A stretch of 64,000 nt of DNA from assembly GCA_016213675.1 (NCBI GenBank), contig JACQZW010000068.1:1-64000 (forward strand). Direction: 5' to 3'. The notes beneath the pieces are model-generated. The model ran no database searches, had not been told where the DNA came from, and saw nothing but the letters and a program-made list of their open reading frames with translations. This stretch comes from Acidobacteriota bacterium. Lineage in GTDB: Bacteria; Acidobacteriota; Thermoanaerobaculia; Thermoanaerobaculales; Thermoanaerobaculaceae. How positions within the stretch are numbered: the stretch's first letter is position 1; every line of letters begins with the position of its first letter. The position numbers were made by a program, and so were the translations under genes. This document shows, in pieces, positions 7,717-16,164 of this stretch.

Positions 7717-8060
7717 GGCCGGACGACGCGCAGCGCGTCCAGCGTCTTGCGGGCCTGGGGCACCATCCCGTGGAACGCGTCGAGCTTCGCGCAAGGGTAC
7801 TCCGCGCAGGCGGCACAATGGGGGATCCGCCGCCCCAGGCCGCACTCGCGGATCTGGCACTCGCGCGCGTGGACGCACTTGTCGCCCAGCGCCATGCAGC
7901 CGTCGCACCAGACGTCGGCGACCTTGACGCTGACGTGATACTCGCGCGTCCATTGGTCGGCCGTCGCCTGCGCCTTCTTCCGGTCGCTGGCCTTGGTGGC
8001 CTGGAAGGCGCCGCACTCCGAACAAACGATGCCGCAGCACGCGATCTCCCGGTTGTCCAT
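7713..8060 (-). CDS. DUF3795 Cys-rich protein
   Basis: Encodes 115 residues with 14 Cys, starting MDNREIACCGIVCSECGAF. The pattern CCGIVCSECGA, WCDGC, then CxIRECG and HCAACAEYPC is that of the DUF3795 family, likely a zinc- or iron-binding protein of the cytoplasm with no known function. Start: ATG at 8060, after GGAGGGA in the upstream sequence. It is the first gene of the tight minus-strand cluster and its stop overlaps the GTG start of the MFS gene. Confidence 0.85.
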   Translation of the reverse strand: MDNREIACCGIVCSECGAFQATKASDRKKAQATADQWTREYHVSVKVADVWCDGCMALGDKCVHARECQIRECGLGRRIPHCAACAEYPCAKLDAFHGMVPQARKTLDALRVVRP

Positions 8061-8143
8061 GAGTTCCCTCCCTCGCGGCGTCCGCCCCCCGCCCGCTCGT
8101 GGTTCCAACCTACCGCGCCGGACGGGAGGCGCGCAACCGGCCG

Positions 8144-8212
8144 GGGGAGTGCGGGAAGGGCGGGGAGTGCGGGAAGGGCGGGGAGTGCGGGGAGTGCGGG
8201 AAGTGCGGAAGT
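8144..8212. repeat. GC-rich short tandem repeat, unit GGGGAGTGCGGGAAGGGC
   Basis: Two exact 18-base units start at 8144 and 8162. They are followed by three shorter 9-base versions (GGGGAGTGC, GGGAGTGC, GGGAAGTGC-like). The block ends 4 bases before the stop codon (minus strand) of the gene at 8216. A related block with GAAGTGCGGGAAGAGCGG lies at 58488-58522. Confidence 0.8.
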
Positions 8213-8215
8213 CGG

Positions 8216-9358
8216 CTACTGCGGGAGGAAGCGGCAGCTCGAGACGTAGTCGTTCGCGGGACGGATGGCCTGGCAGTGCTGGCGGGCGAGCAGGGCCTCG
8301 TCGCGCCGGCCAGCCTCGAACAGGACGTTGGTGAGGTGGAACCACAGCTCGCCGTGGTTTGGGTTGGCCTCGGCCGCGGGGCGCATCGCGTCCGCGGCCC
8401 CGGAGCAGAGGTCGCGGTCGCGCGACAGCGCGGGCGTCTCGAGGATCCACCGTCCCCACTGGAGCGGCGCGTCGACTGCGGCCGGCGCGCACGCGATGGC
8501 GTCGCGGAGCTTCTGCAGCGCTCCCTCGCGGTCGCGCGAGCGCCACAGCGTCTTGGCTTCGCCCAGCGGGTCGCCGCAGTCGGGCGGCGGAGGGACCGTC
8601 ACCGCAACCACGGTCGCGTCCGGCGCCACGGCCGCGCTCCCCTCGCCGGTCCCGAGGTCGGCATCCGGCGGCTCCATCGACGCAGCGGCTCCGCCGCCTT
8701 CGGCAACGACGAACTCCGCGTCCGGGGACTCGCCCGTCACGAGCGCCTCGACGGGAGGCGTAGCGGGTCCGGTCGCCGGCTCGATCGCCGGACCCCCCGC
8801 GGCATCGGGGGGCGCGGCGAGCACGAGCAGCGGAGGTCCGGCGTCGGCCGGCCCCGCGTCGGCTGCGGCTCCGGCCGCGGTTGCCGAATCCGTACGGGCT
8901 CGGCCGCTCGGCCCGACGCCCGGCGAGCCGGAATCCCGGCCGAATCGCAGGTAGAGGTAGGTGCCGACGGCAACCACGACGGCCGTGAACAGGACGGCCA
9001 GGACCACGGTTCCGACGCGACGGCGCGGCGGCGGCCTGCGCCACTCGTCCAGGCTGAACGAGCGGCCGGGGCCCCAGGAGGTTGACGCATCGTCGCCCGC
9101 GACACGCGAGTTGCGTTCGGGCCCCCACGACGCCGACGCGTCATCGTCCGGACCGGTCCCGCGACGGCCGGCGCCCCACGAGGTCGACGACTCCTCGTCG
9201 GTGGACGGCGGCGGCGGAACGCTCGGCGTCTCGAACTTGAGCGCCGGGCCGGCCTGGCTCGCGCGCGCGGCGAGGTACTCGACGAAGTCGAGCGCCTCCT
9301 GCTGCTTCTCGGGCGGCAGCTCCTTGGCTTTTTCCGCGATGCGTTCCCAGGTCTTCAG
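8216..9358 (-). CDS. Membrane-anchored protein with DUF2281-like head; non-ATG start
   Basis: Encodes about 380 residues. The frame opens KTWERIAEKAKELPPEKQQE then ALDFVEYL, a helix pair typical of the DUF2281 family, so translation must begin near 9358. No ATG, GTG or TTG occurs in this frame there. CTG at 9358 (6 bases after GAGG) or ATC at 9361 is the best start. A Ser/Asp/Trp segment follows with three copies of a short W-S-(T/A)-S pattern. Next come one membrane helix (VVLAVLFTAVVVAVGTYLYLRF), a low-complexity Ala/Pro/Asp region, and a C-terminal TPR-like part (REGALQKLRDAIACAP, ELWFHLTNVLFEAGRRDEAL). It is probably cytoplasmic at the N-terminus and periplasmic at the C-terminus. Function unknown. 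GC at third codon positions is high throughout, which supports the frame. Confidence 0.65.
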   Translation of the reverse strand: MKTWERIAEKAKELPPEKQQEALDFVEYLAARASQAGPALKFETPSVPPPPSTDEESSTSWGAGRRGTGPDDDASASWGPERNSRVAGDDASTSWGPGRSFSLDEWRRPPPRRRVGTVVLAVLFTAVVVAVGTYLYLRFGRDSGSPGVGPSGRARTDSATAAGAAADAGPADAGPPLLVLAAPPDAAGGPAIEPATGPATPPVEALVTGESPDAEFVVAEGGGAAASMEPPDADLGTGEGSAAVAPDATVVAVTVPPPPDCGDPLGEAKTLWRSRDREGALQKLRDAIACAPAAVDAPLQWGRWILETPALSRDRDLCSGAADAMRPAAEANPNHGELWFHLTNVLFEAGRRDEALLARQHCQAIRPANDYVSSCRFLPQ

Positions 9359-9475
9359 GATGCACCTCGTGACGGGCCGCCCGCCGCCGACACCCGTGCG
9401 GCTTCGTCCTCCCGCGGACAGCCTACGTGCAACGCGATGCCCGCGGCAACCCCGGACCGCCGGGGAAGGGGAACC

Positions 9476-11119
9476 TCACGGAACTGCGCGGAAGCGACGG
9501 AAGTAGAGGTCTGCCGTGCCGGGCACGTCGCCGGCCATGGCGGCCACGACGGCGTAGCCGTCGGCGTCGGCTTCGGCGGCAATTACCCAGCCGAGAGGCG
9601 TGGTCACGTCGCCGGGAAGGACCGCCTGCGGCGGCGAACGCACGTTGCCCCAGTCGTCCACGCTGAGGACCCGTACGCGGCCGTCGCTGCCCTCGACGCC
9701 GTCGCCCTCCCAGAAGACGATGACGTTGCCCGCCGGCCCGTGGGCGATTGCGATCTGCGGCAGAGGGGGTCCCCCGCCGGGCGTGGTCCCGGTGTCGGTG
9801 CTCGGCTGGTAGTACGGTCCGTACACGACGCGCGCGGGGAAGCGCGGGCTGCCGTCGAGATCGTAGGCCGCAAACGCGACCACCCGTGCGCCCGCGTAGT
9901 AGTCGGGGGACCGGACGTAGGCCGCCCACGCCGTCCAGACGCCGTCGGCCGTGAGCGCCATCGCCCCGGGACCGGCCTCGGCGCGGACCATGCCGCTCCA
10001 GGACAGCACCTCAAGGTCGGGATCCAGGACCACGAGCGCGGTCGAGTCCGCCGCGAGGAAGCCGGCCGGCACCGCGGCAACCTGTACGCAATCGTCGTTG
10101 AGGGTGGCGACGCCGACGTCCCGGGCGGCGAGCACGCTGCCGGCGGCGTCGTAGGTCTCGAAGCGCCACGCCCAGGAATAGACGTCGGAGGTGGCGCGGC
10201 TGCCCGCCACCAGCCAGCGGCCGGCGTTCCACGCCGCGTCGGTCATCCCCCAACACCCGCCGTGCGTCCAATCGAGCGTGCACGGATCGGGCCCCCGGAT
10301 GTCGATCATCTCCTCGAGCGCCGCGCCCGACGTGTCGAACCGGCTGCGAACCACGCCGTACCACGGCGAGGAGGAAAACAGCGCGAACCCCGCGCCGTCC
10401 CAGCCCAGCGCCTCGGCCCACTCGTCCCACTCCGTTTCGTGGCTCCAGGCCGGGGCGACAGGAACGCCGTCGTGGTCTAGGATCCTGACGCGGACGCCGT
10501 AGTAGGGCCGGGAGTAGTTGTAGGCCAGGGCGAAGCCGCCGCCGCCGGCGCGGAACCAGATGCCCCGACAGATGGGGCCCGGCCAGAGGTCGAAGCTGTT
10601 CCAGTCCAGTTCCATCGGGTCGGTCGTCGCGACCGCCGGCGCGGCCGGCTCCAGCGCGGGGAGCGACGGATCGAGCGGCGGGTAGTCGAAGGAGCCGGGC
10701 CCCAAACGGCACTGCCAGTCGCACGAGTCGCCGTTCAGGCGATTGCCGTCGTCGCATTCCTCGCCCGGGTCCACGACGCGGTCACCGCACACGGGCGGGA
10801 GCGTCGCCGACCCGTCCGGAGCGTCCGAGTGGTCGCCGTCGGCGCCCACGTCGGCACCGCCCTCGCCGTCGTCCCGTCCCGTCGTCTCCCGGAACTCGCC
10901 GCCATCGGCGTCGGTGTCCTCGATGGGCGCGTCGGGCAGGTCGCGGGAGTCGGAGTCGTCCGGAGCATCGGCCACGAGGTCGGCGTCGTCGCCGTCGGAG
11001 GTCGGCACATCCGCCTCGTCGGCCATCGTGCCGTCCGCCTCGTCGCTCGGAGAGCCGGAGGAACAGGCCAGGACGCAGCACGCGACGAGCGGCCAGGACG
11101 CGCATGCAAGAGCCCTCAC
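9476..11119 (-). CDS. Secreted lipoprotein with DUF4215 motif
   Basis: Encodes 547 residues. Start: GTG at 11119, 6 bases after a strong AAGGAGG and overlapping the stop of the upstream gene (GTGA). The signal is ALACASWPLVACCVLAC followed by SSG, a lipobox. An acidic Asp/Glu/Ala linker of about 80 residues comes next. Then a DUF4215-type motif VCGDRVVDPGEECDDGNRLN and GDSCDWQC, which carries conserved Cys and often occurs in myxobacterial surface proteins. The remaining 350 or so residues have repeated short beta-strand motifs (for example GWDGAGFALF, DAAWNAGRWLVAG, PQIAIAHGPAGNVIVFW) spaced like beta-propeller or repeat-domain blades. I do not recognise a catalytic site. Last gene of the sigma/FecR operon. 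Confidence 0.8.
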   Translation of the reverse strand: MRALACASWPLVACCVLACSSGSPSDEADGTMADEADVPTSDGDDADLVADAPDDSDSRDLPDAPIEDTDADGGEFRETTGRDDGEGGADVGADGDHSDAPDGSATLPPVCGDRVVDPGEECDDGNRLNGDSCDWQCRLGPGSFDYPPLDPSLPALEPAAPAVATTDPMELDWNSFDLWPGPICRGIWFRAGGGGFALAYNYSRPYYGVRVRILDHDGVPVAPAWSHETEWDEWAEALGWDGAGFALFSSSPWYGVVRSRFDTSGAALEEMIDIRGPDPCTLDWTHGGCWGMTDAAWNAGRWLVAGSRATSDVYSWAWRFETYDAAGSVLAARDVGVATLNDDCVQVAAVPAGFLAADSTALVVLDPDLEVLSWSGMVRAEAGPGAMALTADGVWTAWAAYVRSPDYYAGARVVAFAAYDLDGSPRFPARVVYGPYYQPSTDTGTTPGGGPPLPQIAIAHGPAGNVIVFWEGDGVEGSDGRVRVLSVDDWGNVRSPPQAVLPGDVTTPLGWVIAAEADADGYAVVAAMAGDVPGTADLYFRRFRAVP

Positions 11120-12828
11120 GGTGCACCTCCTTCCGGCAACGGGATCCACTCGCCGTCAGGTCCGCCGAAGGCGCCCGCGTCGTTGCGCGAGCCGTCCGGG
11201 TCGGCCAGCGACGGATCCGGATCGCCGCCATCGATCACGGCGGAGCCGGCGCCGAGCGTGTAGTCGTCATCGGCGCCGGAGAAGAGCGGGTCGGCGACGA
11301 CGTTCCCGTCGCCCACCGTCACGCCTTCGCCCCACGTCGGCTCGGGCACGTTCCACGTGGCGTTCCAGGACATCGGCGCCGAGACGCCCCATTCCGGGTA
11401 GTCGGTGCCGATCGCCGGTCCGCCGTCGCCGCCGACGAAGAGGTTCGAGTGCGCGGCGCCGAAAGCGTCGTCGAACGAGAGGTGCGCCACGCACACGGGC
11501 GTGCCGGCGCCGAACGAGGAGTTGTCGACGAATGTGTTGTTCCGCACGTCGGGTCCGCCATGACCGACCCACAGGGCCGCAGTGCACCAGCCCGAGTCCC
11601 TCGACCAGCGGTGATCGCAGACGTTGCGGACGAAGAGGTTGTTCCGGTACTGGCCGAACGAGGCGTACAGGGCGGAGGCCCCGCGCGCGACCAGGTTGTC
11701 CAGGAAGATGTTGTGGATCACCAGCGTGTCGGGCGTACCGGGCTGCACCTGCACCGCCGGACCCTCGTAGCTCGTCCCGTTCGCCTCGAACCGGCAGTGT
11801 TCGAGCCTGCCGATCGTGCCGCCGACGGCCGTACCCCCCCAGTACGCGCGATTCCGGAGAAACACGGAGTCGCGCACCACCACGTCCCGCGTCTCGACGC
11901 CGATGCGGAGCGCGCCCCCCCATCGCGCAACGTTCTCCTCGAAACGGCATGCGCTCACCCGGATCCTCGTCACGTCGCGCGGACCCTCCAGCCATACGCC
12001 GCCAACGTCGCCGCACAGCTCCTCGCCGTCGGCGCACAGGTCCGTCGCGTTGCGCAGGAACGCCGAGCGCTCGATCGCGACGTCCGCAGCGTGGATCCAC
12101 GCGCCGGCCGCCGCCGTCACGGCCCGGCAGTCGGTCCATTCGGTGTCCTCGAGACGCAGCGACGCGACCAGAGCATTGAGGCAACCGCCGGTATCCGCGT
12201 AGCCGTTCCGCACGGCGAGATGGCGCAGGGTGAGCGAGCCTTCCCCCGAGACGTACAAGCCGATGTCGCCGTGGGCGTCCAGCTCGGCCCGCGCGGCCGC
12301 GGCCGGGTCGCCGGCGATCGCCAAGACCTCGCCGGCCGCAAGAACGACGTCCACGCCCGCATCGAACGGCTCGGCCGCCGTCCCGTCGCGCAGCAGGATG
12401 GTGTCGCATTCGCCGCGGCCGGCGAGCGCGTCGGCCAGTCCGCCGAAGGGATGAGCCTCCGAGCCGTCCGCGGTTCCTTCCACCGGGCCGGGGACCGCCC
12501 AGATCGGACAACCCGGGCCTCCGTCGGAATCCTCCGCTGCTCCGTCGGCCTCGTCGCGAACGGAATCGTCCGCGGCCGTCTCGTCGTCGCCGCCGTCGTC
12601 GAGCCCTTCGGCGAAGCCGTCCCCCTCGAGCACCTCGCCGTCGCGATCCGCGTCCGCGCCGGCGTCGGCATCGCCGGCACCGTCGTCCGTCGCGTCGGGA
12701 GGCCCCTCATCCGACCCGACGGCATCACCGTCGGGCGGCTCGCCGACCAGTACGACGGTCGTGCCGCAGCCGACCAGCAGGACGACGAGGTTCGCACCGG
12801 AGGCCACGCACCGTTGGAGTCCTTTCAC
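11116..12828 (-). CDS. Lipoprotein with right-handed parallel beta-helix
   Basis: Encodes 570 residues. The signal MKGLQRCVASGANLVVLLVGC gives a lipobox with GT after the Cys. An acidic Asp/Ala/Glu linker follows to about residue 115. From about residue 120 the sequence has the DUF1565/pectate-lyase-like pattern: EGTADGSEAHPFGGLADAL and then many short strands ending in N or D (SLTLRHLAVRNGY, VRNNTFVDNSSFG, HNIFLDNLV). The tail has AGSAVIDGGDPDPSLADPDG and a closing NDAGAFGGPDGE, frequent at the C-terminus of such helices. No sugar-lyase active site is evident, so it may be a structural or adhesive surface protein. The ATG overlaps the FecR-gene stop by 4 bases (ATGA) and the stop overlaps the next start, indicating translational coupling. 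Confidence 0.85.
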   Translation of the reverse strand: MKGLQRCVASGANLVVLLVGCGTTVVLVGEPPDGDAVGSDEGPPDATDDGAGDADAGADADRDGEVLEGDGFAEGLDDGGDDETAADDSVRDEADGAAEDSDGGPGCPIWAVPGPVEGTADGSEAHPFGGLADALAGRGECDTILLRDGTAAEPFDAGVDVVLAAGEVLAIAGDPAAAARAELDAHGDIGLYVSGEGSLTLRHLAVRNGYADTGGCLNALVASLRLEDTEWTDCRAVTAAAGAWIHAADVAIERSAFLRNATDLCADGEELCGDVGGVWLEGPRDVTRIRVSACRFEENVARWGGALRIGVETRDVVVRDSVFLRNRAYWGGTAVGGTIGRLEHCRFEANGTSYEGPAVQVQPGTPDTLVIHNIFLDNLVARGASALYASFGQYRNNLFVRNVCDHRWSRDSGWCTAALWVGHGGPDVRNNTFVDNSSFGAGTPVCVAHLSFDDAFGAAHSNLFVGGDGGPAIGTDYPEWGVSAPMSWNATWNVPEPTWGEGVTVGDGNVVADPLFSGADDDYTLGAGSAVIDGGDPDPSLADPDGSRNDAGAFGGPDGEWIPLPEGGAP

Positions 12829-14417
12829 GGCTGCACCCCCAGTTCCGCCAGGCGACGGCGCGCCTCGCCCAGGCGCAGGCTCGCCGGATGCTCCGCGAGG
12901 AACCCCCGCAGCGCATCGGCCTCTTCCGCCGGGCGTCCGAGGCGCCGCAGCGATTCGATCCGTCCCCAGGAAGCTTCTTCCGCCAGCGGCGCGGTCGCGT
13001 CCTGCCGGAGGTAGTCGTCGAACGCCCGCAGCGCACCCGCCGCGTCGTCCAGCCGTTCCAGTCGAAGCTGGCCAAGCGGCACCAGCGCGACGTGCGCCTC
13101 GCCGCTGTCAGGATGCCGCGCGACGAGTTCCTCGTAGGCCGCCGCAGCGCCGGGCCAGTCGGATGCGATTCTCAGCCGGCGGGCCGCGTCAAGCAGCTCG
13201 CGGGGCGTCGGCGCCGCCGGCGGGGCCACGGGGTCGGACGCGGCCGTCCCGGCCGTGGGAAGCGGTTCCGCGCCTCCGACGGCCACGGCGCCGGGGGCCG
13301 AGCCCGTACCGCGGACACCCGCCGGGCCAATCACCCTCGCCCCGTCGGTTCGTCCCGCCGGCCCGGGGAGCCGTCCCGCGGGCCGCTCGGCCCCGCCTAT
13401 CGCCGCCACGCGCGAGGGACCGGGCTCCAGCGCCGTTTCCGGGCCCGTCTGGCTGTCGGTAGCCGGCGGCATGGCGACCCGTGCACCGACCGGTTCTTCT
13501 GCCCGGCCCGGGATGGACGCCAAACGCCGGTCGCGATCGATCTCGAGCACCGTGAGCGTGCGGGCCGGGCCGCCGCCCAGCCTCATGGCCCGGGGTGCGC
13601 GCAGCACCGCCACGGGACTTGAAGGCACCAGGACCTCCACCGCCCCTTCCAGCACCCGGACCTCGGCATCGGCGCCGACGACCTCGACCGCGAACACGGT
13701 CCCCTTCACGCGCACGTCGCCCGACGCCGTCGAGACGACGAGTCGGCTGCCGCGCGCCAGGCCGTGGGCGTTCGCGACGACCCGCCCCGATTCGAGCCGC
13801 ACGGTACAGCTCGCCGTCTCTGCCGCCTCCAGCCGAACGCGGGTGGCCGCATCGAGGTGAAGGTCGGCGCCGCCGCACCACCGGAGTCCGACACGGCCGA
13901 CCCCGACCTCGATCGCGTCGCCCGGCCGCAGCGAGTCGCCGGGCCGCAGCTCCGCCAGCCGTCGGTCCGCCGCGCGCTCCACTCGGGCGCTTCCCGCCAC
14001 GAACGACACCTCTGCCGTCCGTGCTGCCCCGCCGGGCGTCCCGCCGCGAGAGTCGTGCGACCCGCTCCCGGGGACGACGAGGAATGCCGTCACGACGGCC
14101 GCAGCGAGCGCGACCGCGCCGATCGCGACGATCGCCGAGAACGTTCGCGCCCGCGTCGGGATGCGGCCGCCGGCAGCCGCGCGCTTCAGCACGCCGTTCA
14201 CCCACCGCTCGCGGTCGGCCGTCTCGTTCGCCGAAGGGCCCGCCGCGACCAGGTCCGCGGCGAGGCCGGCGAGCGCCGCGTCGGCCGCGCAGGCCGGGCA
14301 GGAGCGGAGGTGTTCGCGCCACGCGGCCGTTTCGGTCGCGTCGAGCGCACCTGCGGCGTTTCGATCGGCCAGCTCCCAGCAGCGCTCGCACTCGCGGTCG
14401 GCGTCGTCGGCACTCAT
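12825..14417 (-). CDS. Anti-sigma factor: zinc finger, membrane helix, FecR domain, TPR tail
   Basis: Encodes 530 residues. The N-terminus (C10, C13, H36, C40, C43; pattern HLRSCPAC) is a zf-HC2 anti-sigma zinc finger. A membrane helix spans about residues 93-115. A FecR domain follows, running from EVSFVAGSARVERA to GAVEVLV with the characteristic VKGTVFAVEV. After a Pro/Ala/Gly-rich linker the last 110 residues are TPR-like (ELLDAARRLRIASDWPGAAAAYEEL in part). The layout predicts a cytoplasmic sigma-binding head and a periplasmic sensor. The ATG at 14417 overlaps the sigma factor stop (ATGA). Likely role: holding the neighbouring sigma factor until an envelope signal is sensed. In iron-uptake FecIR systems the signal comes through a TonB receptor; none is present here. 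Confidence 0.9.
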   Translation of the reverse strand: MSADDADRECERCWELADRNAAGALDATETAAWREHLRSCPACAADAALAGLAADLVAAGPSANETADRERWVNGVLKRAAAGGRIPTRARTFSAIVAIGAVALAAAVVTAFLVVPGSGSHDSRGGTPGGAARTAEVSFVAGSARVERAADRRLAELRPGDSLRPGDAIEVGVGRVGLRWCGGADLHLDAATRVRLEAAETASCTVRLESGRVVANAHGLARGSRLVVSTASGDVRVKGTVFAVEVVGADAEVRVLEGAVEVLVPSSPVAVLRAPRAMRLGGGPARTLTVLEIDRDRRLASIPGRAEEPVGARVAMPPATDSQTGPETALEPGPSRVAAIGGAERPAGRLPGPAGRTDGARVIGPAGVRGTGSAPGAVAVGGAEPLPTAGTAASDPVAPPAAPTPRELLDAARRLRIASDWPGAAAAYEELVARHPDSGEAHVALVPLGQLRLERLDDAAGALRAFDDYLRQDATAPLAEEASWGRIESLRRLGRPAEEADALRGFLAEHPASLRLGEARRRLAELGVQP

Positions 14418-15028
14418 GGCAACCTCTCCTGCAGCGCGGCGCCCAGGATCGGGTCCTCCCGCACCGCCTCGCGCAGCTCCTGCCGGCCCACGCGCAGCCG
14501 GTCCTTGGCCGTGTTTCGCGGCACCGCCGTCTCGCGCGCGATCTCTTCCAGCGTCATCCCGTGGACCAGCCGCAGGACCACCGTCGCCCGCCGCTCGTCC
14601 GGCACCCGGTCGAGGCACCGGAGCAGCCGCTGCCGCAGCACGACCTCCGGCTCGTCGCCGCACGTCGTCGTCTCTTCGGGCGCCGGCAGGGCCGCGTCCC
14701 CTCGACCCTCGCGCTCGGCGTCGCGCCGCCGCCGTCGCACCAGCTCGAGCGCCGTGCGGGTGGCGATCCGGTTCGCCCAGTGCTCCAGCGAGCCTTCCCC
14801 GCGGTAGCGCCGCAGGCAGAGGAGCACCTCGACCATCGCCGACTGCGCCGCGTCGTCCGCATCGGCCTCGTCGCGCAGGAGGAAGCGGGCCGTGCGCCGC
14901 ATGCGATCCGCGAGGCGCAGGGCCAGCGTCCGCCGCGCACCGTCGTCGCCGGAAGCGGCAGCATCGGCCAGCCGCAGGTCGGCTTCCCGGCCGCCGGACG
15001 ACCCTGCCGCGGCGTTCCCCGGACGCAT
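14414..15028 (-). CDS. RNA polymerase sigma factor, ECF-like sigma70 family
   Basis: Encodes 204 residues from the ATG at 15028 (a GTG lies one codon before). Region 2 is visible as ARFLLRDEADADDAAQSAMV and LEHWANRIATRTALELVRRR. Region 4 is the helix-turn-helix VVLRLVHGMTLEEIARETA and VPRNTAKDRLRVGRQEL. There is no region 3, as expected for an ECF factor. AGGAAG stands just before the start. Downstream lie its presumed anti-sigma factor and two lipoproteins in one overlapping block, so it probably controls the operon's own expression. No target promoter could be identified by eye. The gene 50 bases upstream encodes an outer-membrane barrel and may belong to the same transcript. Confidence 0.9.
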   Translation of the reverse strand: MRPGNAAAGSSGGREADLRLADAAASGDDGARRTLALRLADRMRRTARFLLRDEADADDAAQSAMVEVLLCLRRYRGEGSLEHWANRIATRTALELVRRRRRDAEREGRGDAALPAPEETTTCGDEPEVVLRQRLLRCLDRVPDERRATVVLRLVHGMTLEEIARETAVPRNTAKDRLRVGRQELREAVREDPILGAALQERLP

Positions 15029-15078
15029 CACTTCCTAGGTACCCGCGGCGGAGCGAAATGGGTGGAAGCCGATCCCGG

Positions 15079-16164
15079 TCACAGCAGATCCACCCGGAGG
15101 CCGAGCAGCAGGCGGGGACAGAACGAGCGCGAGCCGAGCAGCAGCTCCCGCCCGTCGCCCGTATCGACGACGAAGTCCACCTGGTTGAGGTACACCTCGA
15201 CGCCCCCTTCCAGGAACAGGCCGAGCGCGCCGGCGACCCGGTAGCTGCCGTGGACCAGCAGCCCGAGGCCGCCGAGCCACGCGCCCTCGTCGCTGGTCAC
15301 GGTCACGCCGGCCGCGTGCGCGTTGGCTTCCCGCGTCAGGTCGTCGGCCACGCCGTACAGGCTCGCGCCCGCCTCCCAATCGTCGATCGGCCAGCCGAAG
15401 CGCACGCCGAATACGAACGGATGTCGCGTCACGCGCAGCTCCAGGCCGCCGCCGGAAACCTCGGCATCGCTCAGCACGCGGTACGCCGCGAACAGCGACC
15501 AGTTGGCGTGGAGGCGGAAGGCCAGGCCGGCATCCAGGCCGTGGAGGACGTTCGGACGGGCGGAGAAGAAGTCGACCGCGTACCCGAGCTGCAATCCCAG
15601 CCACCGCGGCTCGACCGCGGGACTCGTTCCGACGGGCGGCGGGACCTCGACCGGCGGCACCGCCGGCGGCCCCGGCGGCAGCTCCATCCCGATCGTCCCC
15701 CCGGCCAGCATGGCCTGCACGAGTCCACGGACGATCACGGCGGCCGACTCGACCCGCTCGGCCTCCCCGCCCGCCCCCACGGCGCGCATCAGCACGCGGC
15801 TCCCGCTGCGCTCGGCGAAGTAGACGAACACGCGGTTCGGCAAGGAGACGTCGAACCAGAACACGCTCGCCGCCCCGACCCGCACGGCGACCTCGGCGGC
15901 CAGCGCCACCTGCTGCGGCATCGTCGCCGGAAGCTCGGCCGGGCGCTCCACGACGAGCCGCACGGGCAGGTCGCCGACCTGCGCCTGCACCGCACTCGCG
16001 AGGACGTCGACGACGGGGTCCGCTCCCCCGCCCACCACGAGAGCCACGACGGGCGGGCCGGCCGGTTCGTCGGCGAGCGCCGGGAGCGCGAGAAGCATGG
16101 CGGCGAGCAGGCCGGCAGACAGACAACGCGGTCTCGCTCCCGCGGCACCCGCGGCATGGAACAT
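15079..16164 (-). CDS. Predicted outer-membrane beta-barrel protein
   Basis: Encodes 361 residues. Start: ATG at 16164 with AGGAGAG 8 bases before it. A signal peptide runs from CLSAGLLAAMLLALPALADE. Residues 25-160 form a soluble alpha/beta-like part (VVALVVGGGADPVVDVLASAVQ and SAAVIVRGLVQAMLAGG). A Pro-rich linker follows at about 170-190. The last 170 residues have alternating strands typical of a small barrel (LGLQLGYAVDFFSARPN, WSLFAAYRVLSDAEVSG, LGLFLEGGVEVYLNQVDF), ending RLLLGLRVDLL, which resembles a barrel C-terminal strand apart from lacking a terminal Phe. No enzyme motif. It is 50 bases upstream of the sigma factor gene and may be the first gene of that operon or its sensor partner. 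Confidence 0.7.
   Translation of the reverse strand: MFHAAGAAGARPRCLSAGLLAAMLLALPALADEPAGPPVVALVVGGGADPVVDVLASAVQAQVGDLPVRLVVERPAELPATMPQQVALAAEVAVRVGAASVFWFDVSLPNRVFVYFAERSGSRVLMRAVGAGGEAERVESAAVIVRGLVQAMLAGGTIGMELPPGPPAVPPVEVPPPVGTSPAVEPRWLGLQLGYAVDFFSARPNVLHGLDAGLAFRLHANWSLFAAYRVLSDAEVSGGGLELRVTRHPFVFGVRFGWPIDDWEAGASLYGVADDLTREANAHAAGVTVTSDEGAWLGGLGLLVHGSYRVAGALGLFLEGGVEVYLNQVDFVVDTGDGRELLLGSRSFCPRLLLGLRVDLL

Noticed and set aside
8144-8212. CRISPR array
   Set aside because: The units are adjacent with no spacers of constant length, and no cas genes are present.
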